From contig OY752140.1 in the NCBI GenBank assembly GCA_963573315.1, positions 1,922,001 to 1,986,000 on the forward strand: a DNA stretch of 64,000 bases. Reading direction: 5' to 3'. The notes beneath the pieces are model-generated. The model was not told the DNA's origin and searched no databases. It saw only the letters and a program-made list of their open reading frames with translations. The position numbers and the translations under genes are program-made. This stretch comes from Entomortierella parvispora (lineage: Eukaryota > Mortierellomycota > Mortierellomycetes > Mortierellales > Mortierellaceae). Shown here piece after piece: positions 46,219-58,555 of this stretch. Each line of letters begins with the position of its first letter. Within the stretch, counting starts at the first letter, position 1.

Positions 46219-49200
46219 ATGGAATCCACTTTTGATGCAACAACTGTTGAAGGGCGTCAGATGAGCGCCGCGTCTCACCAAGAACAGCTGGCGTTGCGCA
46301 TCAATGAGCGTAAGCTTGCAGTCATCCTCCTGCTACTGTACTGTCTTTCCTTCCTTCCTTCCTTCCTTCCTTCTTTCCTTCATTCATTCCTTCCATCATT
46401 CTTCCGTACCGAAACCTTGGTATACAGTGAATCAGAAGCTACAAGAACTTGAGACTTCGCGACTGGAAAAACTCAAGCTTTCGGAGTCGCAACCTCGTGC
46501 TGCGTCGATGACGGTATGGCGCTTACTGACTTTATTGACTTTTCTCACTCAGTAAAGCCGCATGCATCTTTTTTAGTAGTTACCCTCCTGTAAGCCCCCC
46601 TTCATCCTTCCCTCCCTTCCTGACCGTGTTTTATTACCTTATTACCTCCCTCTCCAAGGATTCCCAGGGGCCTCCTGCACAGCCGCCAGAGCTGGAATTC
46701 ACTCAGGGTTCAAAGCGTAAAGCAAGCGCGTCCAGCAAAAGTCCGCATGAGCAACAGAACCAACAGCAACAGGGTTCCAAGAGAAGACGATGGCAAAGCG
46801 GGAGAGCCTCATACTATCGACGTTCAACCACTACTCAAAACCTGCCGTCCTCCCTTGACAACAGCAACACGCCTGGTTCAAAAACCTCTCGAGCTCAATC
46901 AGAGCTGCTAGCAGAAACTCTGATCACACCCTTTGATGCCCTAAGACGGAAGAGAATAGTAGATGTGGTTAAGGAGATGAGGAACGAACGTGGCCATAAA
47001 ATACTCCGAGAAAGAACCATCAAACAGTATGCACCACATCTTGTGGATTTCGAGGTTAGGAATCATAGTTTCCCGCGGATTAAGAATCCAGATGGTATTA
47101 TAGACGTGCTGCACTGACATTGACATACTTCACTCTCTTACTAGGATTTCTGTGATGAGAAGGGGTATGACGGGGACGACAGATACAGAGTTCGTCCAGA
47201 AGCTGTCGCATCCTTTTTGACGGAAAGGGTGTTTACCCGTCGCAAAGTTCTTCTCATCAACCTGCAGCTGGGCTACAACGGAGTAATTGGTCTACGAGAA
47301 TACGATCCCAAATATTACCCCGTGGAAGCTGAGAAGGAGGCAGAGGAAATCAAGGCTCGTTTCTGCTCAGGTATTCATGCTTTAGTCGAGATACAGGTGG
47401 AGGCAAGCGTGAGGCATGACCGACTGAGAACTAATTGTTATATCCCTGTTATATCCCTGTTATATCCCTATGTCCTCAGGTGTAGAACTTGATCCTAGCG
47501 AGACCACAAGTGGCGACGTTGAGGAGGAGGAGGAGGAGTTGGATGATTCCGACGCCGAATCTCCCATGGGACTCGCCAAGGCGGCAAAGTTAGTCTCCAA
47601 GGCGAAGGTGGCCGAATATTCGGTATCGCCAGATTGTCGGTTCATCGTGCCCGTGGGCAAAGAAACTGTGGAGGCTGTTTTGAAGGCGCTGACTTACAGA
47701 TGGGAGGTGCAGAACAACCAAAAGCCACAAGATCCACTGAAGGGCGTATTTCAAAAGCCGCGCGATTCAAGGTTGGTTACTAACACACGAGATTCATATT
47801 ATCGAAGACTTGTCACGGACACCGTGACACCTTGGCCTGACCGTGGAGTATACTGTGCTCAGCGCGACGGTTACAGTGTCGAGGACTTTTTGCGGATGAT
47901 GGTTATTCTCTGGAAAGGATTCGATACTTGGGACAAGAGAGTAACACTCATTCGAGACCGGATGGCAATCAATCTCCGTCACCAGGCTTTCTTTCGAGAT
48001 GAGAGTCTACGCCTCATGGGTCTCTCTGACTGCTTTCGCGAAACCCTCAGCACGACGTTCGCTGGTACCAAAACCAAGGTTCATGGCCTGGCTTTCTGTC
48101 TGCGTGCCGGTAAGACACAGCCTGATTTCAAGACAGACTTTGCAATGGTCTTAAGGCACAAGGACTACATGCGATGCGGTGTTGGTGCAACTGCTTTCTA
48201 CTTGTTCGAGCGTTTTCATGTAAGTATTGTTCTGTTGTTCAGAGACGTTGTTAAAAAGAATCAGTTGTGACGGGTCAGTTGAGGGCCAATAGCGGGCGGT
48301 TACGAGTACATGGACGATCGGAATGTGAAAAGGGTACGACTATAACTAACGAGAAAATGAGATACTCTTTGTATTTCTGAATTATAATAATACATAGCAC
48401 CGAGCTGAACCGATCCCGGACTTTACCGACATCAACGTGTGGCCCAAATACAAACTTGTGGTTGGAGAAGATAGAACAAAGGAAATTGACTATGCCACCC
48501 AGTGGAGGTCAGTGAAAGCAGCTTTCGCTCTCTGTGGAATTCTTTCCGGTCGAGCTACACATTCTGGTCGTCACTGTGCAGCTCAGGAGTTGCAATTCAT
48601 GGGTTTGGCTATCGATCACCTTGCGCGAATGGGTCGTTGGGCACACAGTAAGATGCAGGCGTATTTGTCGACTCTTGAAATCCCAGGAGCGTTTGCGATG
48701 GCCGGCTTCCACAACGAGCGGTACCGACTTGCCAGAGACTGTCTCACACCGCCGCTGGAACTTCAGCGTCTTGTGTTTCCTTGGATTGAGGACCAGTGCA
48801 CTGGAGAACATCGAGACGATTGGAGGAAAAAATGTGACAAGATCATGAGGGACGAACCTGAGAGCACCAAGTCCATAATTGAGGAGATCTACAACGGAGT
48901 CATGAGCGAGCAAGAGCGGAAGAAGAAGCAGGGGCCAGAAGCGGCTATCGGCAGTAACGCAGGCGCGTCAAAAGGACCAAGTCAACAATCTCAAGATCCG
49001 AAGCAGCAGAAGCCGCGTCTCTACTCATACTTTGATATTTCCAAGGATGGCTTTCTTTCCCTCCTCCTTTGGCTCCGTCGGGTCATCATTCAGGACGCAG
49101 CTATGTTTTTGAATGATGGCGCCACGAACCACCTCCTTGAAGATCCGATTTTTAAGCATCCCCTGTTCCTGGAGTACAAGGACAGCCTGACTGAAGCAAT

Positions 49201-50152
49201 GAAGAACAACAATATGAGCTCTCAACCAGATACAAACTTGGAGCAGATGGCGCAGTCTCTGCAGGACATGGAGCTCAACCATGCGAATACTTTAGCAGCC
49301 TTACGACAAGAGCAACGTTCAACGAAGCAGCAGTTCCAGGAAATTCTCCAGACGATCCAATCCGGGTTCGAAGGCGTTTTTGAGTATATCGATCAAGATT
49401 GGCAGAGAAGGAGAGCAGAAGAGGATATCCTTATGGAGAACATTTTTGAAGCAAATCAAACGGCAGCTATTGAAGCAAACCAAAGGGTGCTTCAGGGATT
49501 CATGAATCGGCAAAGAACTAGTGCCGACATGTCGACCAATTCTGTATCTTCTGGTATGACGCGAGCCCTGGGCACGGTTTGTGCAAGTCTCGCGCACTTG
49601 TCATTGCCATCTCAACCACCCAAAGCGGTCCTCCCGTCTCAACCACCCCGAGGGCTCTTGCCATCGCGACCGTCCCAGGCGTTCTGGCCCTCGCAGCCAT
49701 CTTCAACTGCTCAGGCTGCTCAGGCTGCTCAGGCTGCTCAGGCGCAACGACAGTCGGAGCCTCCAGCCGTTGTTTCTCCGGCGTTATCATCTCAAGGACA
49801 TGGTAACACCAGTGCACTGAGCACATTCAAGTTTGATCGAGGTGCATTAACTATTGGGGAGATCTGGAACGAATGCCTTCGGTACGAGGAGGCCAAAAAG
49901 GCTAGAGATTTTGTCGAGTTCACAAAATTAGGTCGGTCGGAAGAACGGTATATAAACGAGCGCCAGGTCGTCCTCCATGAAGTCCGGTACATTGTTGGCT
50001 TAGGGCAAATTTCTGTCGAAAAAGCCATCCAAGATCTGAGCACTGAACATGCCGAGTCCAAGGAGAGTATCGCGCGCTTTTTGAAAATGTTACGAAAAAG
50101 ACAGGTGGAAAGAAAGATGAGTCGTGATGGTATTTCCTTTATCAATCAATAG
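46219..50152 (+). CDS. Crypton tyrosine recombinase with NDC10-like core, copy 2
   Basis: This is an exact positional copy of the 41213-45146 gene, shifted by 5,006 bp. Its exons are 46219-46309, 46428-46513, 46659-47054, 47145-47370, 47480-48219 and 48398-50152, and it encodes the same 1,097 residues. All proposed catalytic positions and splice sites are kept. Lack of any divergence means the duplication is very recent, is kept identical by gene conversion, or is an assembly artefact. Confidence 0.78.
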
Positions 50153-50753
50153 CTCACTCGTCATTGTCTTGTCATCTTGTTATCTCGCTATGTGAAGTCA
50201 GTGTCAACTCAACAACTCAACAGCTCAACAATTGAGTAAATAAATAAATGATTTATTAATATTATCGAGTTAATCAAACACAGTAACTCTTTGGGCGGTG
50301 GGCGAGGATGGAAGAAAGCAAAAAGTGTCCCATGGACCCAAGTGCCTCTAGTGACATGGGTGACTATGAGGTTATAGAACATTCAATGAGGATAGGGGGG
50401 GATGCTAAGGGTATGAAAGTGCACGATAGGGGGAGCAAGAAATAAGAAGAGAGAGTGAGTCAATCGGAAAATGAGTGAATGGAGGGAGTGGATGAGGGAA
50501 TGTAAGATGCATGTGAAATGAATGGTGCAACCAAGCACCTGTTCACCTTTTCCCTTGTGCCTGTGTCCTGTGCCTTGGGAATTTTTATTTCATGTTTTTT
50601 CATACCAGCTACTTCCAGGGTTTTTTGCACGAACACAGAATCTCGTCTAATCTCACCCACTTTAGCTGGTGAGAAGTAAAATCTCGGACGTCAATCTCAC
50701 AATTTGATATGTTTCACATCACGTGCTTAGAATAATTTCGAGCAGGCTACCGC
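50153..50753. other. Non-coding right arm of Crypton copy 2
   Basis: This is the same sequence as 45147-45747, with no gene. Confidence 0.6.
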
Positions 50754-50760
50754 CACTGTA
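50754..50760. repeat. CACTGTA border repeat, right
   Basis: This is the third heptamer. Host sequence continues with two further overlapping CTGTA units. Confidence 0.85.
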
Positions 50761-52617
50761 CTGTACTGTACAAAAGATATGGTTGCAAATTTTCTCCGCA
50801 CCCTGTGCCAAACATTGATCGATGTCCTCAACAATCAAGGGCTTGTTAGCATTCAAAGAGCCTGCTTCCCGTCTCTCGAAAGCAGGAGGGGATCTGTCTT
50901 CATCATATATTTCTATTTTGCATTGCATATCCTTGAATCAGCATATACCTAGAGTGACAACAGGTCGCGTCAGTGTTTGACCCTGATCTCTTGATGTTAT
51001 GGCGAGGTCCGTGTATTGGAAGTGGCCAATTGCTAACAAGCAGCATGGTCGCTGACTGCCCGCGTCCGATAATCTGATAATCCCGGCTTCTGTTCTCTTT
51101 CATCACACGCCCTGAAAAGTGATGGAGCGCGGTTACAATTATATGTAAAAAAAAGGTTCAAAAGTTCAAAAGTTTGCCCTCCACAACGTAAAAGGTCTTT
51201 CGGCTCCTTCGAGAAGGATTGTTCTTCTCCAATTGACATCTCCAGTTCCTAACCTTGGACATGCATAGTTCCAAACTCACCAACGGAACCCGAGGGCGAA
51301 TTTGGTTTTTTTAGGGTGGTCGATGCTCTCGCCTCCCCGCTATTTTAATACGGTCTTTCCGGTTCAGCAAATGATCCTAGTCTCCGGAGTGAAGGCTCTC
51401 AAAAGAAAAAAAAAAAAAAAAAAAGAGAGACAGAGAGGCATGCTGGCATCCACATGCGAGGACAACCACTTCGCCCTCCCCCAACCTCAGCTGTCCCCCT
51501 CCACGTTCCCGCCCCCCAAAACAAAACATTGTCATTTGCTTCTCAAGGTACAATACACAAGTGCACAAAAGGATGCCCTGATCATCCTTATCCTCTTGCA
51601 GGGCTACTCCCTTTTGTTTGCACCCGACCACCACAACGCAGTGTGTTTTCATTTCTCGAAATTGCATTTTTCTTTTTTTGGTGTCCAGGGCAAGCAGCTC
51701 TGCTTGCAGCCGTCAAAAAGCACATGGGAGTGGACAAAGTGAAAAAAGGCAGCGCAAACAAAAACAAAAGAGAAATGGGTTTTCTCTTTGAACCAGGAAG
51801 CTGGTTGTTGTTGAATGAAAGCGGACGGACACATGGCAAGGACCTTGACGCGAGTAGAATACGGTTCCGTGCTCGGTCCAACGCACAGCAAGGCCGCACC
51901 GCCTGTTAGGACAAAATGTCAGTCTAACCCGAACGCTGCGTGGGCGAACTGCTCTTCCTTCATCCAAACGACATTAGCATTCAACATCCGCTTGTGTTTT
52001 CTCCATCGGACACCGTGAGGGTGACTCTCCGCCTTTCCCTATCTCTCTGTGTCGTCTTCTCTATCGCCAACTTGTTCTTTGAGCTCTCTCGTGCTCGTCT
52101 CTGCGCTTGGGGCACTGGCACGGAGCACACATGTGGACTGCAAAAATAATGTTGTAGAGCTGGGAGCAGCACACTTGTGTCGAGACGAACAGTGCACCGA
52201 TGGTACTTCCAACGATACAACGATACGCGCATTCGCATCCTCACAATCACGATGCCCTCCGTCCCTGTTCTCCTTCCCCTTCCTTCCTTCCTTACTTCCA
52301 TTACCCTGTCCATCCTTGTGTGCGCATCCAATACCTTCCCCCCCCTCGCCTCCACTGCTCTTGTCTTCTCCCCTTCCTCTTCTCTCTCTTTCCATCCTTG
52401 CAGATCCATTGCAATCCCTCGTGATATCGGATGCACCCTTTCGCCCTTGTTCCTGAATATATCGACTCTCCTTCCCCTTGTTATCTCCTTTCTCTTGTCG
52501 TCATTTATTCCTTCATTCCTTAGCATTTCACTCATTCCTCATTCTCTTTTATTTTTCATTCCAATCATTTCATTCTTTCGCATTCCTTTCTCCTCTTTTT
52601 TTGCATTCGCACTCATC
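50761..52617. other. Upstream region of the bHLH gene, no supported gene
   Basis: This is 1.86 kb of host DNA right of the Crypton pair. It has a poly-A stretch near 51404-51424 and a strongly pyrimidine-rich leader from about 52260 to the ATG at 52618. Open frames on both strands lack start, splice or domain support. Confidence 0.5.
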
Positions 52618-54684
52618 ATGGACATGTTCAACACTGACAGTGGGTTCCGGCCACCCCCACCCCTCTCGTTCAACGCGCCAGTCCCTGGACTGTTTGATAA
52701 GCCAACGGGCTATTCAGGTAAGCATTCTGCTATTGTTAATAACATCTCGTTACCGCTCAACCTGCTCCTCTTCTGTGATCGATATTTCGATTCAATATTT
52801 TTAATTCCAATAATGAAACGCGATAAATGCAATCCCAGTCCGCGCAAAGAGCTTTTCTGGGACGCGTCTCGGCGGTTTTTATTATTTATTTTTCTGGTTT
52901 TACTGAATATTTTCCTTCAAATATCTGACACTTTTCAACTCTTTTTCGTTTCTCTTCCACCCAAAACACAAACCAAAAAAGATCTCTTCTCTTCGCCTTC
53001 CACAGTCATTTCACCCTCCACTAGTGTGCCCGCCTTCCCTCCAACCTCAGTCCCTCAGCCAGACCCATCTATGATGAGCCTGCTCTTGGGTAGTGGAGGT
53101 CACCAAGACGGCGGCCTTTTCAATCCTTCGGAACAACGTTACTTCTCAGAGTTCTTGGACACGCTGGTCGTCGATCAGAACTTTGCCTTTGATCCCAACA
53201 TGATCCCTTCTCTTCCTAGTCTTCCGAATCTGTCCTTGTTCTCTTTGCCCAATCACGAACAGCAACAGTCCTTGCGGTCTTCTACAGAGACACCAGGGTA
53301 TCCTCCTTCATTGGACTATGACCAAAGCCCAACCTCGACAACATCCTCTTCCAACTCTGGACCGCTGTACGATCCTGGTGTCGTGGTGCCTTCTCAGGGT
53401 GAGAGAAATGGACTGTATTACTACCCCTCAGCCTCCTTGCCAACCAAACGAAGAATGAGCCTTGGCACTACCACAGAGAATGACGGCAGCCAAGACCCTG
53501 TTATCGTGGGCAGCAGAATCGAAGCTCCTTTGGATCCAGTCTCGTATCAAAAGGAGACCACCCACAAGATGTCCAAGTTGACCCTAGGCCAGCAGGCCAA
53601 CAGCGGCAGCCATCACAACCGCGACGATTACTCGCTGAGCAATCCAGACCAGCCACGACGGGATTCCCCTCCTCTTCCTCTTCCAACTCGATACGGTACG
53701 CCTCGGCCCATGCTGGCCTCTCATCGCTCAATATCCGGCACTTCTCTGCCTCGTACCCGATCCCATTCGCAGCCCCAGCCGAGGTCAAGTCTTCCTTCAC
53801 AGACCGTACCGCCGGTGCCGTCGATGACACACCCTTATGGCAGTAATGACTATAGCAATAATCACAGCGAATACGAGTACGAATATGCATCCGATACACC
53901 TCTACATCTTCGTCAGCACCGACCCCGTCGTCCACCCGCGCAATTGAACAGCGATGGCAAAGAGGACGTCGATCATAGCAACAGCAGCAACAATAGCAAC
54001 AGCAATGCCAACGCCTTAACCTCGAACGGCACGATCAAACGCAAGCCCTTCAAGGAACTGTTGACGGAGGAAGAGAAGCGCGCCAACCATATAGCCTCTG
54101 AACAAAAAAGACGCAACACGATCCGGAATGGGTTCAGGGACATGACCGAGATTATCCCCGATCTCAAAGATCTCAACAGTTCCAAATCCACCATCTTGTT
54201 CAAGGCCGTCGATTTCATTCATACGCTCGAGAAACGGAACCGGATCTTGAAACGACGAGCAGACAAGTTGGAGTCTAGACTCAAGATCAAACAGCAACAT
54301 CAACAGCAGCTACAGGAACGACAGCAGCAACAGCAGCAGCAACAACAGCGTCATCATCATCATGATCCACAGCAACAGCAACAGCACTTTCAGCAGACCC
54401 ATTCTTCTTCATTACGGCATCAAGACTTGCGGTCGCGATCACCGTCATCATCATCACAACCAATATCCAACGGCTCTCCTGAACAACATTCACCACCTGG
54501 GACAGGGTCCACGCAGATCTATTCTCAAAATTACCCTGTCAAACAAGAGCCCTACAGTCCGTATGCTCGATCAAGTGCTCATCAGCTACAGACTTCTCCC
54601 CATCAAAACCAAAGGCAGTTGCAACCTAGTTACCATCCTTCGGATCGGCTACAGGATATTCCTCACCTATACCCTGTGCGATGA
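52618..54684 (+). CDS. bHLH transcription factor, Q-rich
   Basis: The exons 52618-52717 and 53006-54684 encode 592 residues. The open frame also runs through the 288-bp intron without a stop, but donor and acceptor are good and the intron sequence is T-rich. The bHLH domain spans about residues 385-460. Its basic region, KRANHIASEQKRRNTIRNGF, has the His, Glu and Arg at the positions that read CACGTG-type E-boxes. The loop contains DLKDLNSSKSTILFKAVDFI, and helix 2 runs into a short coiled coil (LEKRNRILKRRADKLESRL). The rest is disordered, with Ser/Pro-rich N-terminal sequence and Q/H repeats C-terminal to the domain. The layout resembles fungal bHLH-zipper regulators of lipid or carbon metabolism, but no orthologue can be named. 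Confidence 0.85.
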   Translation: MDMFNTDSGFRPPPPLSFNAPVPGLFDKPTGYSGKHSAIVNNISLPLNLLLFCDRYFDSIFLIPIMKRDKCNPSPRKELFWDASRRFLLFIFLVLLNIFLQISDTFQLFFVSLPPKTQTKKDLFSSPSTVISPSTSVPAFPPTSVPQPDPSMMSLLLGSGGHQDGGLFNPSEQRYFSEFLDTLVVDQNFAFDPNMIPSLPSLPNLSLFSLPNHEQQQSLRSSTETPGYPPSLDYDQSPTSTTSSSNSGPLYDPGVVVPSQGERNGLYYYPSASLPTKRRMSLGTTTENDGSQDPVIVGSRIEAPLDPVSYQKETTHKMSKLTLGQQANSGSHHNRDDYSLSNPDQPRRDSPPLPLPTRYGTPRPMLASHRSISGTSLPRTRSHSQPQPRSSLPSQTVPPVPSMTHPYGSNDYSNNHSEYEYEYASDTPLHLRQHRPRRPPAQLNSDGKEDVDHSNSSNNSNSNANALTSNGTIKRKPFKELLTEEEKRANHIASEQKRRNTIRNGFRDMTEIIPDLKDLNSSKSTILFKAVDFIHTLEKRNRILKRRADKLESRLKIKQQHQQQLQERQQQQQQQQQRHHHHDPQQQQQHFQQTHSSSLRHQDLRSRSPSSSSQPISNGSPEQHSPPGTGSTQIYSQNYPVKQEPYSPYARSSAHQLQTSPHQNQRQLQPSYHPSDRLQDIPHLYPVR

Positions 54685-54941
54685 TGGGCTCTTTTAGAAC
54701 TTCACCATTATACCCTCTTCCTCCGAAAATTAAAAAGGATATCATAAGTGATCGATCGATCGAGAAAAAAAAATGATGTATTTACATGGTTCGAAGCCAG
54801 AGCATTTTTGAGCATCGAATGGGGGGCACAGTCGTGTATCGTGGGGGGGTGGATGGCGTTAAAAGAACAAAGCGTTAAAGAAACAGAATGTGAAAATAAA
54901 AACAAGTTAAAAAACAGCAAAGGAGGCAGCCAGGGCCGGCC
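54685..54941. other. Convergent 3' region between the bHLH (+) and Gly-rich (-) genes
   Basis: This short 3'-to-3' spacer contains GATC repeats near 54750 and a 7-base poly-G run near 54843. No gene was seen. Confidence 0.5.
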
Positions 54942-57877
54942 TTAAGCTCGACTCCTCCTTCGCGACCAGTCGTCAGGGCGTCCTGAAGTCATGGGTCTAT
55001 CAGGGGGTCCTCCTCCTCCTCCTCCTCCTCCACGGCCTCCTCCGCCGCCACCCCCGCCTCCAAAGCCTGAGCGTCCGGGCTGCATCATCCCTCGAGCATG
55101 GTTCATCTGCATCATATTCCGATTGAATGGCAGGCCACGAACTGGAGGTGGAGGTCCTCCTGGACCTCCCATCACAGACATTGGCGGCGGTGGTCCATGA
55201 TGATACCCACCTCCACGACCTGCGCTAGGCCCATCCGGCGCAAAAAATCCACCTCGACCGCCACCGCCACCGCCTCTAGGACCACCCCCATTGATGCCGC
55301 TAGCGCCGCCGAATCCGATCCTGGTGGGTGGAATAGAAGGTCCATGGCCAGAGGACGAAGAATAGTTTGCCATGGAGTTGGGTCCAGTGCCTTTGGGCTT
55401 GTTGACGCTCCCATTGCTGCTCCCACCTCGTTGTGAATAGCCTTCGGGAGGTTCATTGTAGTAACTATCCCTTCCACCATTACGACTGGCAGCCGGTCCT
55501 GTAGGCGGAGCCAATGAGGTCGGTGAGGTGGAAGTTCCGTTGGAATAGCGCGAGTTGTTGGGTCTTTCTGGAAGTCCATTGGGGTGGTGTTGGTAGTTGC
55601 TCCCTCCAGATGTGTGGCGGCTATGGTGGCCACCCGTCGATGAAGAAGAGTTGCTGGAGGGTCCCATGTACTCCGCCCGCGGATACTTTGTTGGCCCATC
55701 CGAGCTCCCGCCAAAAGGTCCTGATCCTCGGTGCATGCTGCCTTCTGATATGGAGGGTCCTCCTGGAGGAGAGATACTCCGTTGCCGCTTTGCTTTATGA
55801 GAAGGGGTAGGGATCAAAGGCATTGCAAAACTGGTCGGCGTTGAAGAGGTTGAAGAAGCAGAGGATGCAGAGTTACTCATTGGCTTCCTTGGAATCTCCA
55901 GGTTGAGTTTTGATCTGTCGATGAACCGTTCATAGTCCCGCCTACGAAACAGTAGAAAGCAAGCCATTAACGACTAAATCAAGATCAGGGTTAAGAAAAA
56001 TGAGAAAAGAGTCCTGTTCTTCATACCTTCTTCCGCCGAGTTGTCTTGGTGTTTGGTCTGATATCCGATCATGGTCTTGATGATAAGGTCTTCTTGGGTC
56101 CGAGTTTGACGAAGCATGGCTCAACGCGCGATCCCTGCGTCCTTCCTCTACTGGTAGTGGTGGATATTTTGGACTTGAGTGTTCCATTGTCCGTGGAGGT
56201 AGTTGTGCCGAAGATGGTCCAGAGGGGATCGGATGTGTGGCTGACATTAACAAAGGTGCTGTCGGTGATGGTATCGTCTCAGATTGAAGTGTCGATGGAA
56301 GTGTTGCAGCGACAGAAGCGACAGAAGCGACAGAAGCGACAGAAGCAGCAGAAGCAGCAGCAGCAGCAGCAGCGGCAGCAGTGGCTACCTCCTTCTTTTG
56401 CAATGCTTCACGAAAGAGCGCAAACAGCCGACTCTTCTCCTTCCTCAGTCCATCTAGTTTTTCAAGAATTTCCAGCTCAACCGGATCGGGTCCTGCAGGC
56501 GTCGTCTCCCCTGCAGCATCGAAGGCAACTACACTCGCACTCGTAACAGAAGTTGATTCCATTTCTTGTCTTTCCCGTCCTGTTGATACACCGGCACCAT
56601 CGATCATCGTCGTTGCTGATGTAACGGCAATTATTGTTGCAGAGCCCTCACTGCGTTTGTCGTCCTTGCCGTTTCCTTGGAGATTATTCTCGGGTACAGC
56701 CTCGGAGCCATCCACCATAGATACTGCGTCCGACGGCGAGCCACTTGTTTGTCGTAGATATTCAGTTTTCCAGCGGCTCTTGGCATTCATCAGTCCTGGC
56801 CCCGGTGATACTGCGACGACTCCTTTGTTGCTATCATGGTGTTTGTGGTGGTGATGATGATGATGGTGATGAAGATGACCATGGGACTTTCTTGACGGTG
56901 ACGCAGTCGCGGAGCGAGAGGCCGAGGCTAGTACATAACAAAGTAGAAGAAAGGGGACACACAAAAACGGACAGTGAGTAAAACAAGAGCGACAGTGAAG
57001 GGCGCCTTTTGAGCCATCTTCAAAAAAAAAAAAAAAAAAAAAAGAAAAAAGAGAGAGAGAGAGGAAAGAAAAAAAGGTCTGCCCTGCCCTGCCCTGTCAA
57101 CAAACAAACAAACAAACAACGAACGAGCGAGCGAGCAAGAGAGCACTTTTTCACCCTCCTCTCCTTCTCTCTCGTCCTTGCCTTTAGGGCGCAAAGGATC
57201 GCTGACCCTCTGGCTCTCGTACATTCGCCACTCTAGTCTCCCTCTGCTCGCTCTCGGGCGTTTTTTTATTTTTTTTATTCACTTCTTCTCTTTGTCCTCT
57301 TGCCATGACGGACGTTGAGAGACTTCCTTTTTGTTGGCATCATAGTAGCAGCCCCTCTCGGCCAACCCTCGATGAATCAACACCCACTCCCCCTCTCCCT
57401 CTTTGTCGCCTCTCATTCCTATCAAGGACAGATTGGCAGCGTGGTTCTCTTGATTGTAGCATTTCTCATATCAAATTTGATTAGATCGATCATGCTGCTG
57501 CACGCATCAACATCTTTCGTTTGCCTCGAGGGTTCGTTGACCTCTTGTTCAGTCTTCATCCACGGCTCATTAAAAAGTGATTGCCCAAACAACAACAACA
57601 AAAAAAAAGACATGATGAAAAAGGCTGTTCCGTTCTAGTAAGAAAAGAGGCGTTGGGCAGAGTAGGGCAGGTGGGATGCAAGAAGTCTTGTTGGCGTACC
57701 TTTCCTGGCAGCAGCACCACTGGCGACTATCTTGGGTGAGTTCTCAAGAAAAGACTCGTCTTCCTCGGTAGAGGCCTCCTCCTCGTCAACCTCCCGTTGA
57801 CGCACAATCCGTTTGGCTAGAGCACGACGAATGATCGCATTCCGGTCTGGATCCACTTGGAATTCAAACACGGTCAT
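54942..57877 (-). CDS. Low-complexity nuclear-type protein with weak GPS2-like features
   Basis: The exons 57700-57877, 56027-56927 and 54942-55941 are in phase and give about 692 residues. The N-terminus (MTVFEFQVDPDRNAIIRRALAKRIVRQ) is followed by an acidic stretch. Then come a poly-His run, a helical segment (EILEKLDGLRKEKSRLFALF) that looks like a coiled coil, an Ala run, and a segment RRDYERFIDRSKLNLEIPRK. The C-terminal 150 residues are Gly-rich with RGG motifs, common in RNA-binding proteins. The pairing of an N-A-x-x-R-A-L start with a downstream K-E-K-x-x-L-F coiled coil is reminiscent of GPS2, a subunit of the NCoR/SMRT-HDAC3 corepressor, but the similarity is short and unproven. 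The first intron is 772 bp and contains a 22-base poly-A, so a small exon could be missed. Confidence 0.6.
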
Positions 57878-58555
57878 TCAACTGTTGTTGTTGTAGTAGC
57901 TGCTGTTGTTGATGTCGATGCTTTGTTTTTTTGTTGCCTTTTCTTGTTCAAGAAAAAAAAGGAGAGGGTCGTAAAGAGGCGATGCGATGTGAATGAGCGG
58001 TGGGTCAAGGTGTTGATTTTTACGTTGGGGAGTGAGAGAGATGAAGGCCGAGGATTAAGACAAGATCGCCTTTTTTTTTCTTCTTTGAATGCAGGAATGG
58101 AAGGAAGGAAGGAGGTGCAGGATCGTGAGAGAGAAACGATACAGTGAAAGAATGAAGGGGAGAGGCTGAGCTGGAGTGTGGGAATGAATGAATGAATGAA
58201 CGAATGAGGAGAGTGGCTCGAAGGAAAGAAAAGACGAGAGAAGAAAGAGAAGGGAGGAAGGACCCGAAGGATTGTCCCCTCTGGGTTCAGTTCTGTTCTG
58301 TGCTGCTCTGACAGCGGGTGTTCGAGACATTTCGAAGAGCGAGTGAGACGGAGCAGCAGACGGTGGCACACACGGACAGCACACATCACACACTCACACA
58401 CACAGTCACAGGACTCTCTCTGGGTCTGTTGAACAAGAAAAAAGGGATCGTCCCTTCCTTCCTTCTCTTCTTTTCCTCCCATCTCTTCCCTTCCTCTCTC
58501 CCCTCTCCCCTCTCCTCTTCCACTCGCCTCCCCTTTTCCGTCCGAGCCTGAACCC
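57878..58555. other. Upstream region of the Gly-rich protein gene
   Basis: This stretch has a pyrimidine-rich leader when read on the minus strand, with GAAT and CACA repeats. No gene was accepted. Confidence 0.45.

Larger units (their letters stand above)
45748..50760 (+). mobile_element. Crypton-type tyrosine recombinase element, copy 2 of a tandem pair
   Basis: This is a head-to-tail copy of the 40742-45754 unit with the same length and, by eye, the same sequence. The right border heptamer at 50754-50760 is followed by CTGTACTGTAC, so host DNA begins with more CTGTA repeats. Because the copies are identical, an assembly duplication cannot be excluded from sequence alone. Confidence 0.78.

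Noticed and set aside
40742-50760. Starship or DIRS element
   Set aside because: Each unit is only 5 kb with a single gene, lacks cargo and lacks the DUF3435-type captain layout, so it is not a Starship. No reverse transcriptase is present, so it is not DIRS. An NDC10-like recombinase points to Crypton.
52718-53005. In-frame continuation of the bHLH gene through 52718-53005 as coding sequence
   Set aside because: The segment is T-rich and hydrophobic, unlike the rest of the protein, and is bounded by good GT and AG sites. It is treated as an intron.
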